A stretch of DNA of 64,000 nt from Parasponia andersonii. Lineage: Eukaryota > Streptophyta > Magnoliopsida > Rosales > Cannabaceae. The stretch lies in the NCBI GenBank assembly GCA_002914805.1, contig JXTB01000234.1, positions 306,961-370,960 of the forward strand, given 5' to 3'. The notes under the pieces were generated by a model. The model ran no database searches and was not told the origin of the DNA. It saw only the letters and a list, made by a program, of their open reading frames with translations. The position numbers and the translations under genes are program-made. Within the stretch, counting starts at the first letter, position 1. Each line of letters opens with the position of its first letter. This document shows positions 1-12,000 of this stretch, piece after piece.

Positions 1-126
1 AGATGTGTATCATTAATGTTATTTCTCTTTCTTAATTTTTATTATAAAAAGATGTGCATGACAAATTTTAATTAAATAAAATGATAATTATTAATAAAAA
101 AATAAAAAAAAAAACCCTTCCGGAGC
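1..126. mobile_element. Truncated MITE copy at window edge
   Basis: This AT-rich segment resembles the better preserved element at 3046-3258: both hold a mid-element block around AGATGTGTATCATTAATG / AGACGTGCGTTATTAATA, then a TTTATTATAAAAAGATGTGCATG-like block, and both end just before a TA dinucleotide run. The left end is cut by the window. The match was made by eye and is imperfect. Confidence 0.4.
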
Positions 127-492
127 TATATATATATATACATATACTGAAGGCCTCAATTAAACCCCAGTGGAAATGGACCACTGGTCAGCTAGTGGAA
201 GTTCATGTGCGTTCCTTGACATGGGCTGAACTCTATAATGGATCCGAACTATTGGCCCAATTATTTTTAACGATATGTTAAACTGGACAGGGTCGCTCAT
301 ATCAGTATGGGCTTACTTTATAAAACTTTGAGATTCTTAGCCGAATGGCCGAATTTTGGATCTTTGGCAAAATAACTTTCTTTTCAAACACAACTATTAA
401 ATAGCCGAATTCATCAAAAAATGCTTAAGCTTCATAAGAAATATATAAGTATCAAAATTAACATATTTCATATAAAATTGATATACTGATAC

Positions 493-883
493 ACAGTGAC
501 GGAGCAGGAAATGTTTTTCGGGGGGAAGACACTAATTTTTTTTTTCACTAATTTTGAAATACATTAGTAATATAGACCAATATGGAATTAAAAAATGTAT
601 TTAAAGTGAGACCAAAGAAAAAAAAAATCTAAAATGTGAGTATAATTTAGTATTTTAAAATAATATAAGTAAAATTCATAAATTTAAAAAGAATTAGTTG
701 GCCACATTAGGAATACTACTGAAATTTTTTTTTTTCTAAAAAGAGAGCAAAACTAGAATTATAAAAATTCAGGGTGGGCAAATAGATGATAAAACTCAAA
801 TTTTAAATAACATTAAGGTTAAAAATATAATTTTTTTTTAAATGAGGGAGGCCACCCCACTCCCCTCGTGGCTCCGTCTATGT
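493..883. mobile_element. Non-autonomous TIR element (hAT/Mutator-like)
   Basis: The left end reads ACAGTGACGGAGC and the reverse complement of the right end reads ACATAGACGGAGC, 11 of 13 bases matching. The flanks repeat TGATACA (487-493 and 884-890), a plausible target duplication of 6-9 bp. The inside is AT-rich with no coding capacity. Superfamily is uncertain because the duplication length cannot be fixed. Confidence 0.45.
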
Positions 884-1058
884 TGATACATAAAAAATTG
901 AATTAATATACACAAAATTAATATACAAGTATAAAATTGATCTATTAAAATCTAGCATCTAGTAAATAAATAAAAGGCCATTTATTAATTTTACACAAAA
1001 TTCGGCTCTCTTAAATTAATGCGGAAAAAAGGCCGTTTCTTAGAATTTTTTTTATTTA

Positions 1059-1373
1059 CCACCGAACAAGTGATGTAAATGGTTGCATTGTTATTCTGGA
1101 AGCTCGAGGTTACGAGTTCGAAGCTGGGTGACTCTTTCAAGAGTCTTAAATATGAGAGTACTTATCTGTCATATCAAATATCACGCTCTCAGCCTCCAGG
1201 GTTCTATTTCTGCTAGTTATTTGGATGTGATTCAGGTAACGCACTCTATCGCTTAGTGAAATGCGACCCATTCATAAAGTCTTGACGAATATGGTTTGAA
1301 GCTCCGATAGTTATATCTAAAAAAGATATTCACGTTAGTACTTTCCTCCCCTCTTTTTATCAAAAAAAAAAAA
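1059..1373 (+). mobile_element. SINE-like retroposon
   Basis: A pol III B-box-like block GAGTTCGAAGC (about 1108-1118) sits about 40 bases downstream of an A-box-like TAAATGGTTGCATTG stretch, and the element ends in a 12-base A run. TTATTTA occurs immediately before (1052-1058) and after (1374-1380) as a weak, AT-only target duplication. This fits a plant tRNA-derived SINE, but the A box is poor. Confidence 0.5.
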
Positions 1374-3045
1374 TTATTTAATTTGTTTTAGAACTTTTTA
1401 TTTATTATTTTGATGTGAAAGTTAAATTATTTGTAGATAGTATATATATCTTTTAAAAAAAGTTGAGTTATTTATCAACCCCACCCCAGAGAAGAAAAGA
1501 ATAAGACAAAAAAACAAAAAGCATGAAAAAGTCAAAGAAACCAAAAACTTTAAATAATTTTTTTTAAATTTGTTTATGAAAACTGAAAAGGAGCTAGTTA
1601 TTAGTCTCCTCTCTTTTTCTCGTGCCCCCACCCAAAAGGGAAAATAAAAATACAACGACTATTTTATAAAACACCTTTTGGACAACCAATAACAGGTTCA
1701 AGCACCGAGAATTGATTTGAAATACATGGCAAAAATAAAAAGTGGTATACTTTATTTTCAATGTTGAAAGTACTTGCGAGGCATGACACTCCAACGAAAC
1801 CTATTAACTAATTATAATCGGTTTCTAAAATCAGAAATCAGCAACAATATTGTATAGGCAATCCACATATCTCCGTGCTGAACGGCTGTCCCTTGTCTAG
1901 ACTATTCAAATGCCTAAGTAAAATATATGAATATATACATATACATTTATATATTTATATTTATACACACATATACCCAAAGCAGTGTTATGGCATATAT
2001 AGACAAAGATGTGAATAAGAAAGGTGATGAAGATGAAACCAAGTGGTCCATACAAGTTCCAATAATTTCTCTAATAAGTTCAAAACTGACATTTTGGCTC
2101 CTCAAATGGCTACAAACACAAACTAATTATTCACCAATGAATTAAGAAGTTGTTCCATTTTTCGCAATTTATTGGAAAAATTCTCATGTTAGGAATGAAA
2201 ACATTTTGGGGCTTTGGCTGCTAATTAATGAATCAGTGTACTTATAGCACCGACGAATATATCACGAGAAAAAGTTTAATGGAATGGAAGTGACTTATAT
2301 GAAATAGAGAGTATAGTTATTAGCTATCCAAGACAAATAAATTTTATTATCTACAAATGAATATATCATAAGTAGGATAATACAAACAAAGTTACTATAT
2401 GTGCAATGAAATTAATGGCTGTAGCGTATGGTCTGAGAAAGTTTCTGACAAAATTATATTTATAAGGGCCTAGAAGATTCTCAATGCATTTTCTATTCTA
2501 AAATTTTGATTATGTATAGTAAGATATTTGTGAAGTGCTTGAGTGGATTTAACAATATAAGAATTTCATAGTAATACGAAGTAATCCGTATTTTTTTCTG
2601 TTCTTTTAAGTACATAACAAGTAAAGGAGAAGAATTAATTAGTTGCAATTATTTCTTCCAAGGAAAATAATTATTAAAATGAGAAGAAGATTTAGGATTG
2701 TAGATATGCATAGGGATAATTAATATAGACACCAAATATTTTGTGGCGCAAAAATGGTTGGTGAATGGAGTTGATGATGTAATTAGTTGGTCGGCCATGA
2801 CTGCATGAAAATATGAAATATAATGTTTGGGGGCTCTGGGAATTTTAAGGTTCCTTTATGAAATGACAATGACATTAAGGGAAGATAACCTTCTGAATTT
2901 CTCGAGCAGATTAGAGACTAAGTACCAAAACCATCGTTCCAACTTCCAACTCATATTTTGTCTAAACAGAAAATTCACTTCGTGTTCTAGAGCGTGTGAA
3001 GTAAAATCCTTTTCCATACAAGAATATATATATATATATATATAT
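1374..3045. other. AT-rich intergenic DNA, no gene seen
   Basis: Only short ORFs without recognisable domains are present. I see simple TA runs near 1930-1960 and no splice-linked coding signal. Confidence 0.6.
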
Positions 3046-3258
3046 GGTTGTCAATCTAATAGATATTTTATTTTAGTCATCGGATCACCATTAAATGATG
3101 ATCCAATAATTATAATGAAGTGCATGAAAAGACGTGCGTTATTAATACTCTTTCTTTCTCTTATTTTTTACAATAAAAAAATATGCATGCTAAATTTTCA
3201 TTAGCTAAATTGATACTTATACAAAGATAAAAAAAAAATACCTACTGGATTGATGCCC
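3046..3258 (+). mobile_element. MITE inserted in a TA microsatellite
   Basis: The left end GGTTGTCAATCTAATAGATA pairs with the reverse complement of the right end, GGGCATCAATCCAGTAGGTA, followed on both sides by T-rich tracts. The element is flanked on both sides by TA dinucleotide runs. It has no coding capacity. The arrangement resembles Micron-type MITEs, known in rice to insert into TA microsatellites, but membership of that family is an inference. Confidence 0.55.
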
Positions 3259-3280
3259 TGTATATATATATATATATATA

Positions 3281-3455
3281 GAGCATGCATGCACATTTTT
3301 TTATTGTAAAAAGTAAGAGAGAGAAAAAATATTAATGATACACGTCTTTTTATATATTTATTATAGCCATTGAATCACCATCTAATGGTGATCCAACGAC
3401 TAAAAAAAATATACCTACCTAAAAATTAAAAAAAATACTTATTAGATTCACGACC
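3281..3455 (-). mobile_element. Second MITE copy, opposite orientation
   Basis: Read on the minus strand, the end GGTCGTGAATCTAATAAGTA matches the left terminus of the copy at 3046, followed by the shared ATCACC...GGTGATCCAACGACT block and a GAGAGAAAAAATATTAATGA-like block. The other terminus is absent, the copy starting at GAGCATGCATGC. Together the two copies form a large imperfect inverted repeat about a TA run. Confidence 0.55.
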
Positions 3456-3645
3456 ATATATATATACACCAAATATATATATATGGTGTATAGACTTAGA
3501 CATGTAGTCGTATTCATATATATTGCTTATATAATTATAAATGGCAAGCCACTATGATTTTTTAGGGTGAATGATGACTACACTTAATACGCATTAAAGG
3601 CTTTTGTTTTAATTAAACAAAGAATGCCCCAGAATAATCATTTCC

Positions 3646-3652
<7 letters not shown>

Positions 3653-3720
<68 letters not shown>
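3653..3720. repeat. (AT)n microsatellite
   Basis: About 34 uninterrupted AT units. Confidence 0.95.
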
Positions 3721-3724
<4 letters not shown>

Positions 3725-6700
3725 AGGAAGCCTAACGATTTTTTTTTTTAGTTCTAAAAAAGTTACCACACTCTCTCTTATATCTTGACATATAAGTCTG
3801 ATTTAAAAGTAATATTTTTACATACTGAATTATACCATGATGTCATAATGAAAAGACTTCATGGTTAATCAATATTTGTACGACTTCCATAGAACATTCA
3901 AATTGTTACGAAACATTAAATAGAACGAAAAGCATTTTGTGCACACCCATGTGAATTTATCTAACACAGACTAAAAAAAAAATAAACAAAATTAATACTC
4001 AGGAAAGTAATACAAAAATCAAAATATAAATGTGTTTTTTTCTTTTTCAATAAAGAAATTAAAGAAAGAAATTGAAAGTGGGACTTATCATGTAGCCAAG
4101 AGCCCAAGACCAAGGCGCCAAAAGTCCTGATAGCAACGACGACAACAACCTCAGCGGGAATTTTGAAAACCGTACCCTTTTGCCTCCGGACTCTCTCAAT
4201 TATTTATTTATTTATTTATCATTCCTGAGCTCTAAAAAATCACAAGAAGATAAACGACCACAAGAGAGCCACGATTCCCCCCTCTTTCCCTGACACGTGT
4301 AGTGTCCTGAGCAGAATACGACTTGTCGTCTTTTTGACGTGACTGTCAGGGTATGTGTGTGGTTTACTCTCATTGGTTGGTGTGTTGGGGAACACAAGTC
4401 CGTATGCGTGTACTACACTCATTCGGTGCTTTTATTATTATTATTTTTTGTTTTGTTTATTGAAATTTGACCTTTTGGGTCGTTAATGTCGTTGATTATT
4501 CTTCGGCTTAAAGATGATTTGGATATTAAAAAAATATTAAATGAGTGTCTTAAATTTGATCACGTGTCTGTCCATGTTTGGCGCGTGACGGCTCACGAGC
4601 CAGCTTCGAATAATACATTAATTAATCAACTTTAATTTATACAAGTTTTTAAGCCGCAACATTATTGGAAAAAGGTAACTTTTTTTCTTTCAATTGAAAA
4701 AGAAAATGAGACAAAAAATTAAAAAGTTATTATGGCCCTTTTTTTCTAAATAAACCTTTTGCTTTGATGCTTGCCAATACTAAATTTCCGCCTTCTTTAA
4801 ATAAAGATTTAAATAGAGAATAAAATATGGGACCATGTGAATAGAATCTGTATACATAGCACCGCATTCCTTTTTTTTTTTTTTTTTTTTTCAATGTTGC
4901 AAAATGGAATACAAGAATTAGTGTAAATTTAACCATAGTAGATCAGTTTGTGGTAAAAAAAGTTATATTTCTTTGTCATCCTGACAGTAATTATTTTAAC
5001 AGTTTATAGCGCCTTCTGTCTGGATAGATTTTGATTTTGTTTTTACTTTTAATCTTTATATTTATATTAATTATTTATAATTAGTACTTATAATTATGTG
5101 GTAAATAAAATGTCATATGAATTGACGATTAAATTCGGGATGTGGAATCCACACACATGTCCAGAGGCTTTTCCTAAGCCACTAGATATTCTTATTTTTC
5201 ACTTTGACCGTTGAAAGTGATCCTCCCAAAATGAAGAATAATATCTAAAGATCTAAATTACAATGAAATTTGAAGAATCAGCATGATGGGCTTTTTAGAT
5301 TGCCATGTTGGACTTGGACCACACTGATAGTGGGCCCCAACATCTAAAGAAAGAAGAAAAAAAAATTATTGTTGTAATAATTATGCACCATACTGTGTAG
5401 GTCAGGAATACCAGTAAAACAACAATCAACAAGTTGGCTTGCATTCCAGTGTTTATTGTCATTTTCTTATATATAACTTAATTAAGAAATGTACATAGAC
5501 ATACACCACAAAAACCCACATTTTCTTTCGTTTTCTTTACACACTCATGACTCAACCAAACAAATGCCAATAAAGTGAATATAAAAAAAAAAACCATTAT
5601 TGGGCTCTTCAAAAAAAAAAAAATAAAAGAAGAGGCCTTAGTTGCTAAGTTGTTATCACGAGCCACTTCTTAAAATTAGCGATCTTTTCTTATTGTGAAC
5701 TTTTTGTTTCTCTTTTTTCTCTTTGCTCCTTTCAGATCTTTCTTTGGTATCTCTTCCTAAGTTTTTGAAAGAAAAATGAATAGAAATCAAATGGGAGCTA
5801 TTGCTTTTGTTTAAAACATATCATTGAGATTTATTATAAAATGAATAGTCAGATGTTAAGGTTTCATCAGCAACTGATTTGGACGTTGGGAGAATAATTA
5901 AATTTAAGTTTCGACCTTTTGAGGAGACATATTGGCTCAAGTAACCAATAATGTCAATAGTTGTGACTATTTCACGAAAAAAAAAAAAAAGAAATTTACT
6001 ATAAATTCGATTCGTTTAAATCAATGTACCATTGTATTTTGCTTCATTCCAAAAATCTTATTTGACAAATATAATCTGTTAATTTATTAATTATTAACAT
6101 TTTTTTTCTCGGAAAATTAGATCAACAAAACTAATGTATATACCATGGTTGTTGGCCTGGCCTGGTTGCAGTCCTTAACAAGATAGTGTAATTTTTTTTT
6201 TTTTTGAAAAAGAGTTTTCTACAGATACATAAAAAAAAAAAAAAGGAAAAGAAAAGAGAATTGAGTGGACTGGACTGGATTTTTGTGGTAGCCTGCTAGG
6301 TCATATTCGCCTCGTGAGTCGAGATAGTGTCACGGCGATGGCTAATTATAATAAAGCCGTACGGTTTTACAACCTACAAATGCTGTTAAAAATCGAAGCC
6401 GCGCGTTGCATACTCCATGTTTCAGTTTATTTATATTTTATAAGGGTAACTATTATTTCATTTTATTAATGTAAAGATTATTTATGTATGGGATGTCTAT
6501 TATCACTCTTTTTTTTTTCTCACTCCAACTCTCATTTATTAATTTTTAAAAGGAAAAAAAATAACCTTATATAAAATTACACAAATGATTTAACAAGATT
6601 ATTTTTTCATCACTTCTTAAACATAATTGGTAAACAAATCATCTAAAACTTTTAAATAATTGAAATATTTTTAATTAAATAAAGTTTATACAACGATGGA

Positions 6701-7258
6701 TAAAGGATGAACATATTATGAATTCAAAATTTAAATTATCTCTTTTTCAATAATCCCAAAAGATAATTCAAGGATTTTGATTCTTTTTCTCTAATTCTTA
6801 AAAACTCTAAAAAATAATTTAAGAAATTTAACTTTCTTTCTCTCTAATTCTCAAGAATCTTAAAAAAGACGATGATAAAAAAAGTTGAAAAAAAAGAAGA
6901 CATAATGAACGAGGGATTTTCAATAAGGTAGTTAAAGAAATTTCATATAAATTTTTTATTGATAACTAATTCAAGAATGAGAAAACTTTGAAAAGAGGTG
7001 TATTATGAAAATATTATAATTTTAAGTTTTAAAAAGAAATAAGTGAAAACAGAATTGACTTTTATAGATATATATATATTGTTTTATTTAATTAAAATTC
7101 ATTATATGTATATTCAAAGAGAAAAGTATTAAATAATATATATATTTTAACTTTATTTTTTTCCAATTACTCAAGTGGCCGTTAGATAAAAATTGTGTGA
7201 AAAACTTATAGATAAGTAAAAAAAAAATACTTATTAAATTTATTGTCATAATTACGTG

Positions 7259-7290
<32 letters not shown>

Positions 7291-7780
7291 TGGGTAGAGA
7301 TGAACGAAAGCTGTCAATGGCGACATTACGTCAAGTTTAACAGTCGGGTTTATAAGATAGACTATTCAAAAATCGGAATCTTATTAGATTATCATAAATT
7401 ATTTAATAATTAAAAAGGCCAATTCTTTTTATTCGAGTAAAGTATTTGACATGTCCACATACATATATATATATATATATATATTTTTATAAAAAAAAAT
7501 GAGACTTGGCCACCACTTAACTGTAAAAGTTAAAAGAAAATAACACAGTTTATTAAAATTTAAACTCCTAAATTTTCAAATTTATGCACATATTCTCAAA
7601 TTTTAGACTAACTAAATTGGTCAATATATTTAAGTAAAAATTGACAACAAATTAATAATAATTAACACTACCCAGAAAAGATTTTCCCTTTTGAGAAAGT
7701 ATCTCTTTTTTATGGCATAATTCATTTTCCATGAAAATAGAAACTATAAAAGCCGAACACCTTTCCCAGTTTAGTGAAGG
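3721..7780. other. AT-rich intergenic DNA with scattered remnants
   Basis: No gene is recognisable. A fragment near 7150-7250 ends in a T/A-rich block like the termini of the MITEs at 3046-3455 and again abuts TA runs. A slightly GC-richer patch lies at about 6260-6420. Short ORFs here have no family resemblance. The last few hundred bases probably hold the promoter of the gene whose leader begins before 7898. Confidence 0.5.
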
Positions 7781-7898
7781 ATTTTTATTTTTATTTTTGT
7801 TTTCTTTATTTTCTCTCTGTCTACTCGTGCTTTGAATAATATCATACCGTGGCAACCCAACCGACTCGCTGTTCTCCAAATCTCCTCACTAGTTTGAT
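7780..7898 (+). other. Probable non-coding first exon of the A_thal_3526 gene
   Basis: A strong splice donor, GAT|GTAAGTATC, occurs at 7899, and the next good acceptor before the coding start is at 8980 (TTTTCAG). The start of this exon is not defined by the sequence; 7780 is approximate. The resulting intron (7899-8980) holds an (AT)n microsatellite at 8382-8425. Confidence 0.45.
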
Positions 7899-8378
7899 GT
7901 AAGTATCACTTAGGACCCTCTCCTCAATGTATCAGGGTTAAAAGCTTGAGCTTCAATGGAGGCTTGAACTGACATTTGGAGTCAGTAGTTGAACCGCCTT
8001 AGAACTTGTTTGGTTCTCGAGATTGGTCTCCATTTTCATATTTTTCTCAATACTCAGCCTCAAACACGAACTGGGTATTGCTTAATTCGTCGAAATAAAG
8101 CTGTTTCGTTCACTATAGGGACATTTATAAACTGGGTCTGAGCCTCTGAGGTAATATTTGCTAGATCTTTATATTTTTCCTCTTTTTTTTTGGGTGTTGG
8201 GACAGAGATATTCTTGTTATTATTTTCTATTAGAAGCTGTTTACTTTTCGTTGATTAACTAGTGTTTTTAATCGTTAAGCAAGTATCTGAAATGGTATTA
8301 TTAGTAAACTGGGGAGGGTCTGGTTGAATCTGTATAATGATTTTTCAAGCTTGACTCAGATGCTCATAGTTGTACTGG

Positions 8379-8381
<3 letters not shown>

Positions 8382-8425
<44 letters not shown>
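8382..8425. repeat. (AT)n microsatellite in leader intron
   Basis: About 22 AT units inside the inferred 5'-leader intron of the downstream gene. Confidence 0.95.
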
Positions 8426-8428
<3 letters not shown>

Positions 8429-8999
8429 CTGTGAATGCCCGTCTGTTCCTTAATGATTCAGTTTTTAACGGTTTCTAATATCAAGTTAAACACCTGCCAC
8501 TTATGGTGACTGAGAGCTTGGTTTTGTTTCTATTGGATAAGTATGGCAAATAGAGAATCCTCCGAATAGGCTTGGATTTTCTTCTGTTTGTTGCACCAGA
8601 AATTTCAAGATTTTCGTAAGGGAATTTGTCGAATTGGGTAACATAGACTTCTTTGGAGTGTTGTCTAGACTTCTTTGGAATGTTGTCACAGTTGGTCATG
8701 AATCGATTTGGGTTGTGTCCATTAGCACATCTCTGCTCGTAATGGTATTACAATAAAAGGCTTTGTGTTTTGTGTAAGGGATAAGTGTTTCCCAACGCTT
8801 CTAGGGAATTAGCTATTTTGAGAAATAATTTTGTTCCTATGCTTATTTTATATAAGGTAGTTGAAATTTGTGAGCTACTTTAGTAGGGACGTATGCTTTT
8901 TAGTGAAGCTATGTTTTCGTTATGGAAGCTTGGCTTTTGTTAAGCATTCGAGTCGGATTTCATTAGTTTTCACTTTTCAGGTTAAAACTGCCTCAATTT

Positions 9000-9098
9000 A
9001 TGAGTACTGTTACAAAGTTAACTTTAGTGTCCACAATCTTTGCTGGAGCGCCATACCAGAGCCGTATTAAGAGATGTTGTCTGCCTACATTCAGCTGA
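9000..9098 (+). CDS. Upstream ORF, 32 residues, in the 5' leader
   Basis: Within the inferred second exon (8981-9114), an ATG at 9000 opens a 32-codon frame ending in TGA at 9096-9098, a single base before the main ATG at 9100 (TGAAATG). The peptide starts MSTVTKLTLVST and contains two adjacent cysteines near its end. It matches no family I recognise. Its position suggests it could limit or attenuate translation of the main ORF, with termination-reinitiation made awkward by the one-base gap. Whether it is translated is not shown here. Confidence 0.45.
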   Translation: MSTVTKLTLVSTIFAGAPYQSRIKRCCLPTFS

Positions 9099-9099
9099 A

Positions 9100-12000
9100 A
9101 TGAAGACCGTACAGGTTCTGGTGTTATAGTTCTTCTCACTGCTCCATCCTTGACTGTATGCATTCACATTTCTTTTCTAATTGTTGGTTTCGTAATTTAT
9201 TCTCTTGACCTCAAGTTGTTTACTTGTTTTTGCTTTAAGCTTCTGTGATGCCATAACTTTCTCACTTGTTTTCCCCCAGCCAAAAATAATGAAATGGTAA
9301 TTGCTGCTTTTTCTTACTTTTGCTGTCAATAAGTTTTGATTCATTCCAATATCTATGGCTATTGCTGCTGCCGTGGTGCTACCACTGCAACTGCATCATT
9401 TCCCTCTACCACCAACATTTGGCTACTGCAAATCACCACATGGTGGTGGACGTGCACTATTCTCAAACTGCTATTGATTATAGTTTGTATTAATTAAGTT
9501 GGTAAACGAATTCTACAAGAACTTGAATTGGACTTATTACCAATATTTACATGTGTACAGAATTCATTTAAGCTGTATAATTCGTAGGTTCCAACTATTA
9601 GATTCTGAAAATGTTGCTGCATATTTCCACTGATTACTTATGTGAAACTAATGTAAAAGAATTGCCCTTATAATATCCAGTGCCTTGATTTTCAAACCAA
9701 AAACTTGTCATGTCTGCCTAAAGGCCCTAACTTCTGAAAAAAGAAAAGAAAAAGACAAGACACTTTAGTTATCTTCTTTATGTTTATATTACTTCGCATT
9801 AGAATGACAAGACCTTATGATCACAGAACACACAAGAAGTACCATCAGCTTCCCAAGTTTCGCATGATTCCCAGATTGATCAACCACAGAATCTTAAAAC
9901 CGAGCCACCTGTAACAGATTCAGCTTCTATATCCACTCCGAGCAATGATAGTAAGAAGGTTTCGCGCCAAGATATTGAACTCGTGAGACTCTCAACTCCA
10001 TCAATTTCTAATTTCTTCCTTTTCGTGTTGTTCTTCTATTGTTTTATTCTCTTATGTCTTCAGAAGGTAGCTTAACTAACTTATTAATTTAATCTGGATT
10101 GATGGTCCTCTTTGATGTGGCTATCACAGGTCCAGAATTTAATAGAAAGATGTTTACAGTTGTACATGAATAGAGATGAGGTAGTGAAAACCCTCTTGAC
10201 CCGTGCAAGGATTGAACCTGGATTTACGTCATTGGGTATGCAGTTTGCAACATATTTATAAGTCTAGATTTAAAAGTTTTGTTCTCATAAGTACTTATTT
10301 AAATTATATAATTGGAAGATTTTAAAAAGGGGATCCCGAGTATAACTTTGCTTTCCCTTTTGTTTCATCGTTAATGAAAAAGATTTCGTTTTTTCGTTTA
10401 TCCTTTTTTTTTTCGCTTGCAAACCTGTCAGTCAAAGATATAAAGATGGCCTACTTGTTTTGTATACACTGAATGTCGTTACTGTTATATAATTCTGTTA
10501 TGATGACCTATCTGCTCTCTTTCAAATATTACTTGATGCATAATATACTCTGTATTCTTATTTTTCCCTTCATTTAAGCATCAATAAGCAGGTACTGATG
10601 TTTTTACTTGTGTGTGTTTTTTCTCATTTCAGTATGGCAGAAGTTGGAAGAAGAAAATGCTGATTTTTTCAGAGCATATTATATTAGGCTAAAATTGAAA
10701 AGACAAATTCTCTTGTTCAATCATTTGCTGGAACATCAGTATCATCTGATGAAGTATCCAATGCCGCCAAAGATTCCTTTGGCCCCTATACAAAACGGAA
10801 TTCATCCAATGCCTGGTCAGTTTTTACCCTGGAAGTTCAAAAGCAGAAATCAATGCTGTTATAATATAAAATTTAAAAGAAGAAAAAGTGATTGTGAAAG
10901 ACAGCTATGCACTGCTAGACTCTTAGATAAGCCGTGTCACGTGTGTCCAGTTAACACTATTATGTGAATAAGTTGTGGATTAACTAGTCCATCAAATAAA
11001 AAGAAAAGGTGTGTGGGGAGGGGTTGGGCTAAAACATAAAATTTCAGTTTTTCCTTGTGATGTAACCTGCTTGTGTTTACGAGTAGGTGTTTGCTTGTCT
11101 AAATTACTTTTTGAGGAACTTTGTATCTCTAGAACTTTGATGGATTTTTCTGGCATATCACAATTAGATCATGATAATCATTTTCTTACTCTAACCTTAC
11201 GAAGTGTTTGAGTCGATTTTTTATAATGTCATCTTATTCAATGGATGTTCCCTGGTACTTTCATTTTTGTATGGGGCTGTAGGTTAGTGTCTATCCGTCA
11301 TAAGGCATATAATATAGCGTCCTTCATTGTTATTTACTGCCACTTGTTCACAGTGCAGTTAACAACTTGCCCATGGGATACCCTGTCCTACCACAGCCTC
11401 CAATGCCAGCAGCAGGTCAACCCCATATCGACCCCATGGCGTGTGGAATATCCAACTGTCATGTGGTTAATGGAGTCCCTGCACCGAGTAACTATCATCC
11501 TATTAGGATGAACTCTGGAAATGAGTAAGATTATCTCATCTTAACCTCTTTCTTCTTTAAGATTATCCCATCTTAACCTCTTTCTTCTTAGTTACGTTCC
11601 TGTTGGATCACTGTCTTTTAAGAACATGAAAACATTCTTTCTCCTCTGCCTGTTTATCCGTCTCAAAAAAAGTTAATTGAATGAGACTCATCTCTGTTCC
11701 TTAATTTTCTCCTCTTCCCTAACTTCCCAAGAAAAATTGCACAAAACTTTGCTGTATATTGTTGGATAATGTTTCCTCATAAATTTCTACATATACTTTC
11801 TTTTTACTTGATAGAAGTCCTTCTAATAACAGCTGCTTTTGTTACTGACTCCCTGTTCAAGTATGGTGATGGACAGAGCTGATGTGGCACCTGTTATTCC
11901 TCCAAATAGTACCATGTCTTCCATGTCAGAGATGGCCATGAGTCCTACATCAGTGGCATCCAGTGGTCACTTCCCTTTCACCACATCAGAATTATCAGGG

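Noticed and set aside
4212..4422. Two overlapping minus-strand ORFs
   Set aside because: Neither has a domain, and the frames conflict; the region looks like ordinary intergenic DNA.
10608..10967. 119-residue ORF as an independent gene
   Set aside because: It is exon 5 of the A_thal_3526 gene read through into its flanking introns.
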